Positions 1-6,176 of a stretch of DNA of 13,421 bases are shown here, one piece after another. The stretch covers positions 1 through 13,421 of the forward strand of contig CAKQAD010000033.1 of assembly GCA_934215545.1 (NCBI GenBank), read 5' to 3'. This DNA is from an uncultured Prevotella sp. Lineage in GTDB: Bacteria; Bacteroidota; Bacteroidia; Bacteroidales; Bacteroidaceae. Under the pieces are notes generated by a model. It worked only from the letters and a program-made list of their open reading frames with translations. It did not search any database and was not told the origin of the DNA. Numbering within the stretch: position 1 is the stretch's first letter; each line of letters starts with the position of its first letter. The position numbers and the translations under genes were made by a program.

Positions 1-24
1 CGAAACAAACGCTGACAAAAGTTG

Positions 25-82
25 AAAAGAATACATAGTATCCTAATAATCTTCTAAATTCGGTCTAATGACCGATTTTGGG
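25..82 (+). repeat. Hairpin repeat, copy A
   Basis: The core is CTAATAATCTT at 43-53 followed, 20 nt after its first base, by GTCTAA at 63-68. A perfect 6-bp stem, TCGGTC (60-65) with GACCGA (70-75), closes on a TAAT loop. Copy B is about 80 percent identical over roughly 54 aligned positions by eye. Copy C, more than 9 kb away, keeps the same core and spacing. Confidence 0.7.
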
Positions 83-259
83 ATTATATATTGATAGTAT
101 TTGTGTTAGCTTCTATTTCACAATAGAATATATTATGTCAAGTCAGTGTTCGTTCTTTTCGGGTGTAAAATTATCGCAGGTTGTGGAAATAATATTTCCT
201 TGTTTTTATTGATATGGTTAAATATTATGATATCAAGTCAGTTGCATAATTGTAAGCTC

Positions 260-314
260 AAAGGAATACACAGCATCCTAATAATCTTCTTAAATCCGTC
301 TAACGACAGATGTG
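260..314 (+). repeat. Hairpin repeat, copy B
   Basis: CTAATAATCTT at 278-288 and GTCTAA at 298-303, with the same 20-nt offset as copies A and C. The hairpin is weaker here: ATC-GTC pairs with GAC-GAT around a TAAC loop, with one internal mismatch. The upstream flank (260-278) also matches that of copy A (25-43) with three differences. Confidence 0.65.
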
Positions 315-407
315 GTTTTAAAATAGAGCAGCCACATAAAAATCCCTGCTTATACATTATCTTATACATTATATAATATATAGCCATGGGTGCAGCGTAA
401 GAACTTG

Positions 408-457
408 AAAAACATTCAAAAGCAGTAAAAAACGCTCAAAAACCATTATAAACATGC
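408..457 (+). promoter_or_regulatory. Phased A-tract array upstream of acpP
   Basis: Four A-tracts at 408-412, 418-421, 427-432 and 438-442 recur every 10 nt, forming the decamers AAAAACATTC, AAAAGCAGTA, AAAAACGCTC and AAAAACCATT, with a degenerate fifth, ATAAACATGC. A-tracts repeated once per helical turn are known to bend DNA. They lie about 100-135 bp upstream of the predicted acpP start of transcription. A role in promoter activation is inference. Confidence 0.55.
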
Positions 458-480
458 ACAGATGAGGGGTGTTTGTGCAT
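454..480. repeat. Inverted repeat ATGCACA-N13-TGTGCAT
   Basis: Perfect 7-nt arms at 454-460 and 474-480 around a 13-nt spacer, lying 26 nt before the acpP -33 element. It could be an operator for a dimeric regulator or a weak hairpin ending transcription from the left. No long T-run follows directly. The function is unknown. Confidence 0.45.
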
Positions 481-506
481 ATTAAGTAGCTTTTTGTAAT
501 GAAATA

Positions 507-538
507 TTTGCCTATATGAATAAAAATTTGTTCCTTTG
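507..538 (+). promoter_or_regulatory. Promoter of acpP (Bacteroidota type)
   Basis: TTTG at 507-510, a 20-nt spacer, then TTCCTTTG at 531-538, close to the Bacteroidota -7 consensus TAnnTTTG. Transcription would start near 545, leaving a leader of about 50 nt. The -7 element and the bases after it (CCTTTGCAACC) resemble those before metK and the tRNA. Confidence 0.65.
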
Positions 539-592
539 CAACCAGTTTTTAAATAAGAAAATAATATTATAAACATTTTAAACATTAGAATT

Positions 593-829
593 ATGTCAGA
601 AATCGAATCAAAAGTAAAGGCTATCATCGTTGACAAACTCGGTGTAGATGAGGCAGACGTTAAGGCAGAAGCAAGCTTCACAAACGACCTCGGTGCAGAC
701 TCTCTCGACACTGTAGAGCTCATCATGGAGTTCGAGAAGCAGTTCGGTATCTCTATCCCTGACGACAAGGCAGAGAAGATCGCTACTGTAGGCGACGCTA
801 TCTCTTACATCGAAGAGAACGCGAAATAA
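593..829 (+). CDS. acpP: Acyl carrier protein
   Basis: Small acidic carrier protein (78 residues, normal length) that holds growing fatty-acyl chains as thioesters during type II fatty acid synthesis in the cytoplasm. The GADSLD motif places the phosphopantetheine attachment site at Ser37. The rest is the usual four-helix acidic sequence, with [16 protein letters not shown] as the recognition helix. The ATG follows an A-rich leader with no Shine-Dalgarno sequence, as expected for the phylum. It has its own promoter 55 nt upstream. fabF follows after 126 nt that hold an inverted-repeat element with a T-run, so acpP may be made in excess over the downstream genes. Identification is secure. Confidence 0.97.
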   Translation: MSEIESKVKAIIVDKLGVDEADVKAEASFTNDLGADSLDTVELIMEFEKQFGISIPDDKAEKIATVGDAISYIEENAK

Positions 830-837
830 ATAAAAAA

Positions 838-930
838 TCTTAGTGGTTTATAGTTTATGGGATGCATGGAGAGAGTAGTCGCTTTGCGACTGCCGCCAAG
901 GCATGTCATAAACCGTAAACCATTTTTTTT
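838..930 (+). repeat. Inverted-repeat element between acpP and fabF, possible attenuator
   Basis: TGGTTTATAGTTTATG at 844-859 pairs with CATAAACCGTAAACCA at 907-922, with one mismatch and one G-T pair over 16 positions. Each arm is itself two 7-nt units (GTTTATA-like). Inside is a second hairpin, AGTCGC-TTT-GCGACT (876-890), and partial pairing of ATGCATG with CATGTCAT. Eight T residues (923-930) follow the outer arm directly, as in an intrinsic terminator. Partial termination would explain high ACP output with lower fabF-rnc expression. That role is inference. Confidence 0.6.
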
Positions 931-955
931 CTGACCAGGAACTGAATTTTTCTAA

Positions 956-2218
956 ATGGAATTAAAAAGAGTAGTAGTAACAGGTCTTGGAGCCGTTACC
1001 CCATTGGGCAACAACCCCGAGGAAACCTGGAACAACCTTGTTGCCGGCGTGAGCGGCGCAGCTCCAATAACATTGTTCGATGCTTCGCAGTTCAAGACAC
1101 AGTTTGCTTGCGAGGTGAAGAACTTTAAGGCTGTCGACTACATCGACCGCAAGGAGGCCCGCAAGATGGACCGCTACGCCCAGCTCGCTATGGCTTCGGC
1201 TATGCAAGCAGTGCAGGACAGCGGAATGAACCTCGATGAGGTGGACAAAAACCGCATCGGTGTGATCTTTGGAGTAGGCATCGGAGGTATCAAGACCTTC
1301 GAGGAAGAAGTGGGATATTGGGCAACTCATATCGAGGACGGTCCTAAGTTCAACCCATTCTTCATTCCTAAGATGATTGCCGATATCGCTGCCGGACAGA
1401 TATCAATACATTATGGCTTCCATGGCCCTAACTATGCCACCACATCGGCATGTGCTTCGTCTAGCAACGCTTTGGCAGACGCCTTCAACCTGATACGTCT
1501 GGGAAAGGCCAATGTAATAGTTAGCGGTGGTGCAGAAGCTGCCATCACAGCAAGTGGAGTGGGCGGATTTAACGCCATGCACGCACTGTCGACACGCAAC
1601 GACGACCCACAGCACGCATCACGTCCGTTCAGCGCAAGCCGCGACGGATTTATCATGGGCGAGGGAGCAGGATGCCTCGTGCTCGAAGAACTTGAGCATG
1701 CTAAGGCACGCGGAGCAAAGATATATGCAGAGATGGTAGGAGCCGGAATGTCGGCTGATGCCTATCATATCACAGCATCACACCCAGAAGGACTCGGTGC
1801 TTGCCTCGTGATGCAGAACGCACTCGAAGATGCAGGCATGAAGCCAGAGGATATCGACTACATCAATGTGCATGGCACATCAACACCAGTGGGAGATATC
1901 TCTGAGGCTAAGGCCATCAAGAAGGTGTTCGGAGATGCTGCTTACAAGCTCAATATCAGCTCAACGAAGTCAATGACAGGTCATCTGCTCGGTGCTGCAG
2001 GAGCCGTGGAGGCTCTCGCTTCGGTGCTCGCAGTGAAGAACGACATCGTGCCGCCAACCATCAATCATGAGGAAGACGACCAAGACCCCGAAATCGACTA
2101 TACACTCAACTATACCTTCAACAAGGCACAGAAGAGAGAGGTGCGTGCCGCACTGAGCAACACCTTCGGATTTGGTGGTCACAACGCATGCGTAATATTC
2201 AAGAAGTATGCTGAGTAA
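956..2218 (+). CDS. fabF: Beta-ketoacyl-ACP synthase II
   Basis: Condensing enzyme that elongates acyl-ACP with malonyl-ACP in type II fatty acid synthesis. It has 420 residues, usual for KAS II. The thiolase-fold catalytic set is complete: Cys166 in TTSACASSSNA, His306 in NVHGTSTPVGD and His343 in KSMTGHLLGAAGA, with Lys338 nearby. The C-terminal glycine-rich motif SNTFGFGGHN (401-410) is also present. The N-terminus RVVVTGLGAVTPLGN is typical and supports the ATG start. It follows acpP, its substrate carrier, and overlaps the start of rnc by 11 nt, so fabF and rnc are probably translationally coupled. FabF rather than FabB is chosen on length and sequence feel; both share this fold. Confidence 0.96.
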   Translation: MELKRVVVTGLGAVTPLGNNPEETWNNLVAGVSGAAPITLFDASQFKTQFACEVKNFKAVDYIDRKEARKMDRYAQLAMASAMQAVQDSGMNLDEVDKNRIGVIFGVGIGGIKTFEEEVGYWATHIEDGPKFNPFFIPKMIADIAAGQISIHYGFHGPNYATTSACASSSNALADAFNLIRLGKANVIVSGGAEAAITASGVGGFNAMHALSTRNDDPQHASRPFSASRDGFIMGEGAGCLVLEELEHAKARGAKIYAEMVGAGMSADAYHITASHPEGLGACLVMQNALEDAGMKPEDIDYINVHGTSTPVGDISEAKAIKKVFGDAAYKLNISSTKSMTGHLLGAAGAVEALASVLAVKNDIVPPTINHEEDDQDPEIDYTLNYTFNKAQKREVRAALSNTFGFGGHNACVIFKKYAE

Positions 2219-3335
2219 CATCATCGACAGAATAAAGCTCCCTTTCCGTAAGGACAAGGAGCTTTATTCGTCTTTAAGACAAGTTATCGGGTTCTATCCG
2301 CACGACATCAGCTACTACAAGCTCGCACTAATGCACAAGAGCATGTATAAGCGCAATGCCAAAGGAAAACCCGTGAACAATGAGCGACTCGAATTTCTTG
2401 GAGACGCCATACTCGATGCTACAGTGGGAGATATCGTATACAGACACTTCCCTGGAAAGCGCGAGGGATTTCTCACCAATACACGCTCAAAACTGGTGCA
2501 GCGTGAAACACTAAACCGACTGGCGCAAGAGTTGGGCATAAACCAACTCATACTATCGAGCGGACGATCACAATCGCACAACTCCTATATGGGAGGAAAC
2601 GCCTTCGAGGCACTCGTGGGAGCCATCTATCTCGACCGAGGCTACGATGCCTGCATGAAGTTCATGCGCAATCGCATACTGGCACAAATGATAAACATCG
2701 ATAAGGTTGCTTATAAAGAAGTGAACTTTAAAAGCAAGCTCATCGAATGGAGCCAGAAAAACCGTGTGCGCATAGACTTTATCGTAGTGTCGCAGGAGAA
2801 AGACAAAACCGGATCGCCAGTGTTCTGCTATAAGGTGGTGATAGAAGGCATCGACGGATGCCAAGGCACCGGCTATAGCAAGAAAGAGAGCCAGCAGATG
2901 GCTGCCAAGCTAACACTGGAACGACTGCGCAAGGAACCACAGTTTATCGATGCTGTGTTTGCGGCAAAGACCGACCGCACCAAGATGGAGGAGGAGCCCG
3001 TAGAGAACGTGCCTACAACAGAAACCACAGCCGATGACTTTGTGATACAGAGCTCTGCTGCTGAGGTTACAGTCACAACCACAGAGACGCCTGCACCACG
3101 CCAAGGCAATGGCAAGAAGCGCCGCGGACGCTCGCCAATGTATCGCAATGAGACAGCTGAGGCTGCCGATGTCACACCAAAAGCAAGCAATGAAGCACCA
3201 GCTGCCGAGGTTACCGACAATACTCTCGACCTTGATGCCGCAGAATTCGACCTCAGTCATATCTCGGCACGAGAGCTAAGCAGAGAGCAGATAATAGCAG
3301 CTGCTGAGGCAGCAGCATTCGAAGGCAAGGAATAA
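2208..3335 (+). CDS. rnc: Ribonuclease III with long C-terminal extension
   Basis: Double-strand-specific endoribonuclease that processes rRNA precursors and structured mRNAs. The RNase III domain (about residues 25-160) carries the signature NERLEFLGDAIL (58-69). Glu59, Glu62, Asp66, Glu87 and Glu134 match the E. coli catalytic-region acids. The position of E. coli Asp114 is Asn131 here (GGNAFEALVG). The double-stranded RNA binding domain spans about 174-240. The remaining 135 residues are a low-complexity Glu/Ala/Thr-rich tail with one basic patch, GKKRRGRS (302-309). Total length is 375, against 226 in E. coli. The ATG lies inside the last codons of fabF (11-nt overlap). A strong hairpin terminator follows. 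Confidence 0.94.
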   Translation: MLSNIIDRIKLPFRKDKELYSSLRQVIGFYPHDISYYKLALMHKSMYKRNAKGKPVNNERLEFLGDAILDATVGDIVYRHFPGKREGFLTNTRSKLVQRETLNRLAQELGINQLILSSGRSQSHNSYMGGNAFEALVGAIYLDRGYDACMKFMRNRILAQMINIDKVAYKEVNFKSKLIEWSQKNRVRIDFIVVSQEKDKTGSPVFCYKVVIEGIDGCQGTGYSKKESQQMAAKLTLERLRKEPQFIDAVFAAKTDRTKMEEEPVENVPTTETTADDFVIQSSAAEVTVTTTETPAPRQGNGKKRRGRSPMYRNETAEAADVTPKASNEAPAAEVTDNTLDLDAAEFDLSHISARELSREQIIAAAEAAAFEGKE

Positions 3336-3397
3336 GAACGCTTAAAGTATGTGCTTGTTGATAATGACAAGACACAAGAACATAAAGACACCACAAG

Positions 3398-3447
3398 AAA
3401 AAAAGACGGTTGGTTTGCAAAAGTAGTGAACCAACCGTCTTTTTTTT
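3398..3447 (+). terminator. Terminator after rnc
   Basis: AAGACGGTTGGTT (3403-3415) pairs perfectly with AACCAACCGTCTT (3429-3441) around a 13-nt loop, preceded by an A-run and followed by T-rich sequence to 3447. The flanking A and T runs would let it act in both directions. It closes the acpP-fabF-rnc unit. Confidence 0.9.
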
Positions 3448-3541
3448 ATTGCTCACACGATATTTGTAGTGATGGCTTTCTGTGATAAGGAGTTGAAAGT
3501 ATAAACTTCTTTAAAAATGCCATGGTATGCAAAAAAATGAG

Positions 3542-3549
3542 TACCTTTG
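3542..3549 (+). promoter_or_regulatory. Promoter -7 element of metK
   Basis: TACCTTTG matches TAnnTTTG exactly and is followed by CACCC, as in the tRNA promoter. The -33 element is weak: AATG near 3516-3519 stands where TTTG is expected. The surrounding 40 nt align with the acpP promoter at roughly 70 percent by eye. Transcription would start near 3556, leaving a leader of almost 190 nt. Confidence 0.6.
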
Positions 3550-3555
3550 CACCCG

Positions 3556-3742
3556 ATTTTAATTAACATATAGACATGTGGAAGAATTTGGCTGCTTGCA
3601 ACCACACAAAAAAATGCTAAAACTGCAATGTCCACCCCTTTATGTCGACACCATATACACAAGTATGTTGAGGCAGGGTAACAGAACGGACAGCGGTAAT
3701 TTGGTATTTTTCCACTTATTATTTATTTAAACGATTGGAAAA
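3556..3742 (+). promoter_or_regulatory. Long metK leader
   Basis: The leader between the predicted start of transcription and metK is unusually long for this genome's promoters. Visible pairings are TGTGG with CCACA near 3576-3615, a CATA/TATG hairpin near 3651-3666, and a 9-bp stem at the start codon (separate entry). I could not match it to the S-box (SAM-I) or SAM-II consensus. Control by S-adenosylmethionine is a guess from the gene it precedes. Confidence 0.35.
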
Positions 3743-3745
3743 ATG
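3705..3745 (+). promoter_or_regulatory. Hairpin sequestering the metK start codon
   Basis: ATTTTTCCA (3706-3714) is perfectly complementary to TGGAAAAAT (3736-3744), which contains the A and T of the metK start codon. T3705 can wobble-pair with its G (3745). The loop is 21 nt. Pairing would hide the start site from ribosomes. The stem is AT-rich, so it could open easily. Confidence 0.45.
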
Positions 3746-5005
3746 AATTATCTATTCTCATCAGAATCAGTTTCAGAAGGTCATCCCGACAAAGTCGCCG
3801 ACCAGATTTCAGATGCTCTCGTAGACCAGTTTCTTGCCTACGACGAGCAGGCTCATTGTGCCATTGAGAGTTTTGTAACCACCGGTCAGGTGATAATAAT
3901 GGGCGAGGTGCGCTCGGATGCATACATCGACCTGCAGACCATTGCCCGCAACACCATTAACCGTATCGGATACACCAAGTCGGAATATCAGTTTGACGGC
4001 AACTCTTGTGGTGTGCTCACTGCCATCCATGAGCAGTCGGACGATATCAACCGTGGCGTGAGCCGTGCCGAAGAAGAAGAGCAGGGTGCTGGCGACCAGG
4101 GTATGATGTTCGGCTATGCCACCAACGAGACAGAGAGTTTCATGCCCGTGACACTCGACTTGGCACAACTCATTATGCGAGTGCTTGCCGACATACGCCG
4201 CGAAGGCAAGGAGATGACATATCTGCGCCCCGACTCTAAGAGCCAGGTAACGGTGGAGTATTCGGAAGAAGGACTGCCACAGCGCATCGACACCATCGTT
4301 GTGTCTACACAGCACGACGAGTTTGACACCGACGACGAGCGTATGCTTGCCAAAATCAAGGACGACGTGATCAATATCCTCATGCCACGTGTGAAGGCAC
4401 AGATACACAGCGAGAAGGTGCTCGCACTCTTCGGCGACGACATTAAATACTTCGTAAACCCAACAGGCAAATTCGTTATCGGCGGACCTCATGGCGATAC
4501 CGGACTCACCGGCCGTAAAATCATTGTCGACACCTATGGCGGCAAGGGAGCACATGGCGGTGGAGCATTCTCGGGTAAGGACCCATCGAAGGTAGACCGT
4601 TCTGCTGCTTATGCCGCACGCCACATTGCCAAGAACATGGTGGCAGCAGGCATCGCCGACGAAATGCTCGTGCAGATAAGCTACGCCATCGGTGTGGCAG
4701 AGCCAGTGAGCATATATGTGAACACCTATGGCCGTAAGCATGTGAAGCAGAGCGACGGCGAGATAGCACAAGCCATAGGCCGACTCTTCGACCTGCGTCC
4801 GAAAGCCATTGAGCGCGCACTAAAGTTGCGCCAGCCTATCTACTCCGAGACAGCTGCCTACGGACACATGGGACGCCGCAACGAGGTGGTGAAGAAAACA
4901 TTCACATCGCGCTATCACGAGACCAAGGTCATGGAAGTGGAGCTCTTCACATGGGAGAAACTCGACCGTGTGGCAGACATCCGCCGCGAGTTCGGATTAG
5001 ACTAA
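3743..5005 (+). CDS. metK: S-adenosylmethionine synthetase
   Basis: Makes S-adenosylmethionine from ATP and methionine, the main cellular methyl donor. The 420-residue length is slightly more than the 384 of E. coli. Motifs in order are SEGHPDKVADQISDA near the N-terminus with catalytic His14, the ATP-binding GAGDQGMMFGYA (115-126), IGGPHGDTGLTGRKI (246-260), and the P-loop-like GGGAFSGKDPSKVDRSAAY (272-290). The start MNYLFSSESVSEGHPDK is the normal N-terminus, so the ATG is firm. It is first in a probable metK-DUF4271-hemD-rnpA-yidD-tyrS unit, with only 24 nt to the next gene. The long leader and start-codon hairpin suggest control at translation. Confidence 0.97.
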   Translation: MNYLFSSESVSEGHPDKVADQISDALVDQFLAYDEQAHCAIESFVTTGQVIIMGEVRSDAYIDLQTIARNTINRIGYTKSEYQFDGNSCGVLTAIHEQSDDINRGVSRAEEEEQGAGDQGMMFGYATNETESFMPVTLDLAQLIMRVLADIRREGKEMTYLRPDSKSQVTVEYSEEGLPQRIDTIVVSTQHDEFDTDDERMLAKIKDDVINILMPRVKAQIHSEKVLALFGDDIKYFVNPTGKFVIGGPHGDTGLTGRKIIVDTYGGKGAHGGGAFSGKDPSKVDRSAAYAARHIAKNMVAAGIADEMLVQISYAIGVAEPVSIYVNTYGRKHVKQSDGEIAQAIGRLFDLRPKAIERALKLRQPIYSETAAYGHMGRRNEVVKKTFTSRYHETKVMEVELFTWEKLDRVADIRREFGLD

Positions 5006-5029
5006 AGGTATAAACACCACACTATAACA

Positions 5030-6067
5030 ATGACAATCACAGCCACTGACTCCATACATGTTGAGGAGATAACGCTCGACGCCGATGGCATGCCTATAAG
5101 CACACAGCCAGTGAAGCACCGGCAGATAACACCTGCCGAGGTGCTTAGCTGGCTGCCACGGAATGCCACGCCAGAACAGCAAGACTCCGCCATACAGGCA
5201 CATATAAAGCCCTGCGAGATAACGTGGAGCCAACAGCCGGACACCCTACACTTGCCAGGACATACGGCAGGACGGTCGTGGCGCGATGTCAGCATGCCAT
5301 CGCTATACAAAGAGTCGTTCTTCACGGGAAAGCCATGCTTCAACCCCGACCTATATGGCGGACGACCTGGAGTGGCTGGCGACCCCGTGCCATATGCCAT
5401 ATCACGCGACCCGGTAATCACACTATTGCTGCTTGGATGCTTTGTGCTTGCCATGATGGCGTATGTAAAGTCGCGACGACTCATCATGCGACAGCTAAAG
5501 GACTTCTTCCGTCCGCTACGCAACGAGAAAACAACGGCAATGACCGAGACATCAGGAGAGTTCCGTTTCCAGTTCTTCCTCGTATTGCAGAGCTGTCTGC
5601 TCTTTGCACTGGTCTACTTCTTCCATGTGCAGATACATGTGACGGACACCTTCATCATCGACCAGTATCAGGTGATTGGCGTCTTTGCACTCACTGTGTT
5701 CGCCTATTTCATGCTTAAAGCAGTGTTCTACGCCATTGCAGGATGGGTGTTCTTCGACCGACGGCGCAATGAAATATGGATGAAGTCGTATCTGTTCCTG
5801 CTCGGTATGGAAGGCGTGTGCATATTCCCAGTGGTGATGCTTCAGGCATACTTCGAGATGTCGGTGCAAACTACACTGATTGCTACGGCAGCAGTGATGG
5901 CACTGTTTAAAATACTCGCACTTTACAAGACGTACACCATCTTTTTCAGACAAAGCGGCCATTCTTTGCAAATTTTTTTGTACTTTTGCACGCTTGAAAT
6001 GATGCCACTCGCAGCAGCTCTTGGAGTGCTCGGCACAATAGCCAACTGCTTGAAAGTGAACATATAA
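5030..6067 (+). CDS. DUF4271 integral membrane protein
   Basis: This 345-residue protein matches what I know of the Bacteroidota-specific family DUF4271, whose biochemical role is unknown to me. The first 125 residues are hydrophilic with no signal peptide. About six hydrophobic segments follow, near 128-146, 182-199, 212-240, 252-273, 281-298 and 313-337. The C-terminal LQIFLYFCTLEMMPLAAALG is the part that looks most conserved in the family. A basic stretch (KSRRLIMRQLKDFFRPLRNEK in part, 147-167) follows the first segment and is likely cytoplasmic. It sits 24 nt after metK and 109 nt before hemD. Pairing with a HemD-family gene is recurrent in Bacteroidota, so a functional link is possible but unproven. 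A promoter-like sequence lies within its last 90 nt. Confidence 0.85.
   Translation: MTITATDSIHVEEITLDADGMPISTQPVKHRQITPAEVLSWLPRNATPEQQDSAIQAHIKPCEITWSQQPDTLHLPGHTAGRSWRDVSMPSLYKESFFTGKPCFNPDLYGGRPGVAGDPVPYAISRDPVITLLLLGCFVLAMMAYVKSRRLIMRQLKDFFRPLRNEKTTAMTETSGEFRFQFFLVLQSCLLFALVYFFHVQIHVTDTFIIDQYQVIGVFALTVFAYFMLKAVFYAIAGWVFFDRRRNEIWMKSYLFLLGMEGVCIFPVVMLQAYFEMSVQTTLIATAAVMALFKILALYKTYTIFFRQSGHSLQIFLYFCTLEMMPLAAALGVLGTIANCLKVNI
5981..5988 (+). promoter_or_regulatory. Possible internal promoter for hemD-rnpA-yidD
   Basis: TACTTTTG matches TAnnTTTG and is followed by CACGC. It is preceded by an AT-rich run resembling the acpP, metK and tRNA promoters. No TTTG sits at the ideal -33 distance (the nearest, at 5965-5968, is only 12 nt away). 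The bases also encode Tyr-Phe-Cys-Thr of the conserved DUF4271 C-terminus, so the match may be a by-product of coding. If real, the leader to hemD is about 180 nt. Confidence 0.3.
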
Positions 6068-6176
6068 AAACACACCCTAAACCACCCATTAACACCCTCA
6101 CACCCCGACATGCCGACAACGTCGCAAAAACTCTTAGCAACATATATAAACAATCACAGTTTTCAAAGATAGAGAA

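Larger units (their letters stand above)
1..407. other. AT-rich gene-free stretch with two hairpin-repeat copies
   Basis: I see no convincing gene here. The only open frame of note (146-376) starts with GTG, has skewed composition rich in Ile, Asn, Cys and Leu, and runs across one of the repeat copies, so I treat it as spurious. The stretch contains two copies of a hairpin repeat 235 nt apart (25-82 and 260-314, listed separately). It also has a 10-nt direct repeat, TCAAGTCAGT, at 138-147 and 233-242, which hints at an old duplication of a larger unit. The gene to the left lies outside the window, so this may be its 3' region. Confidence 0.6.

Noticed and set aside
146..376. 76-codon open frame starting with GTG at the left end
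   Set aside because: It has a GTG start, no recognisable domain and an odd composition, and it crosses repeat copy B; it is most likely chance in AT-rich DNA.
3351..3375. CTTGT/ACAAG hairpin after rnc as a terminator
   Set aside because: It has five pairs and no T-run; the much stronger hairpin at 3403-3441 is the better call.
3556..3742. S-box or SAM-II riboswitch before metK
   Set aside because: Neither the S-box opening nor the SAM-II pseudoknot sequence could be found. Only GCTAAAA (within 3616-3626) recalls SAM-II, without its partner segments.
3809..4771. Long minus-strand open frame (320 codons) opposite metK
   Set aside because: It is the shadow of a highly conserved gene, rich in Cys and His from the reverse of common codons, and has no promoter or family match.
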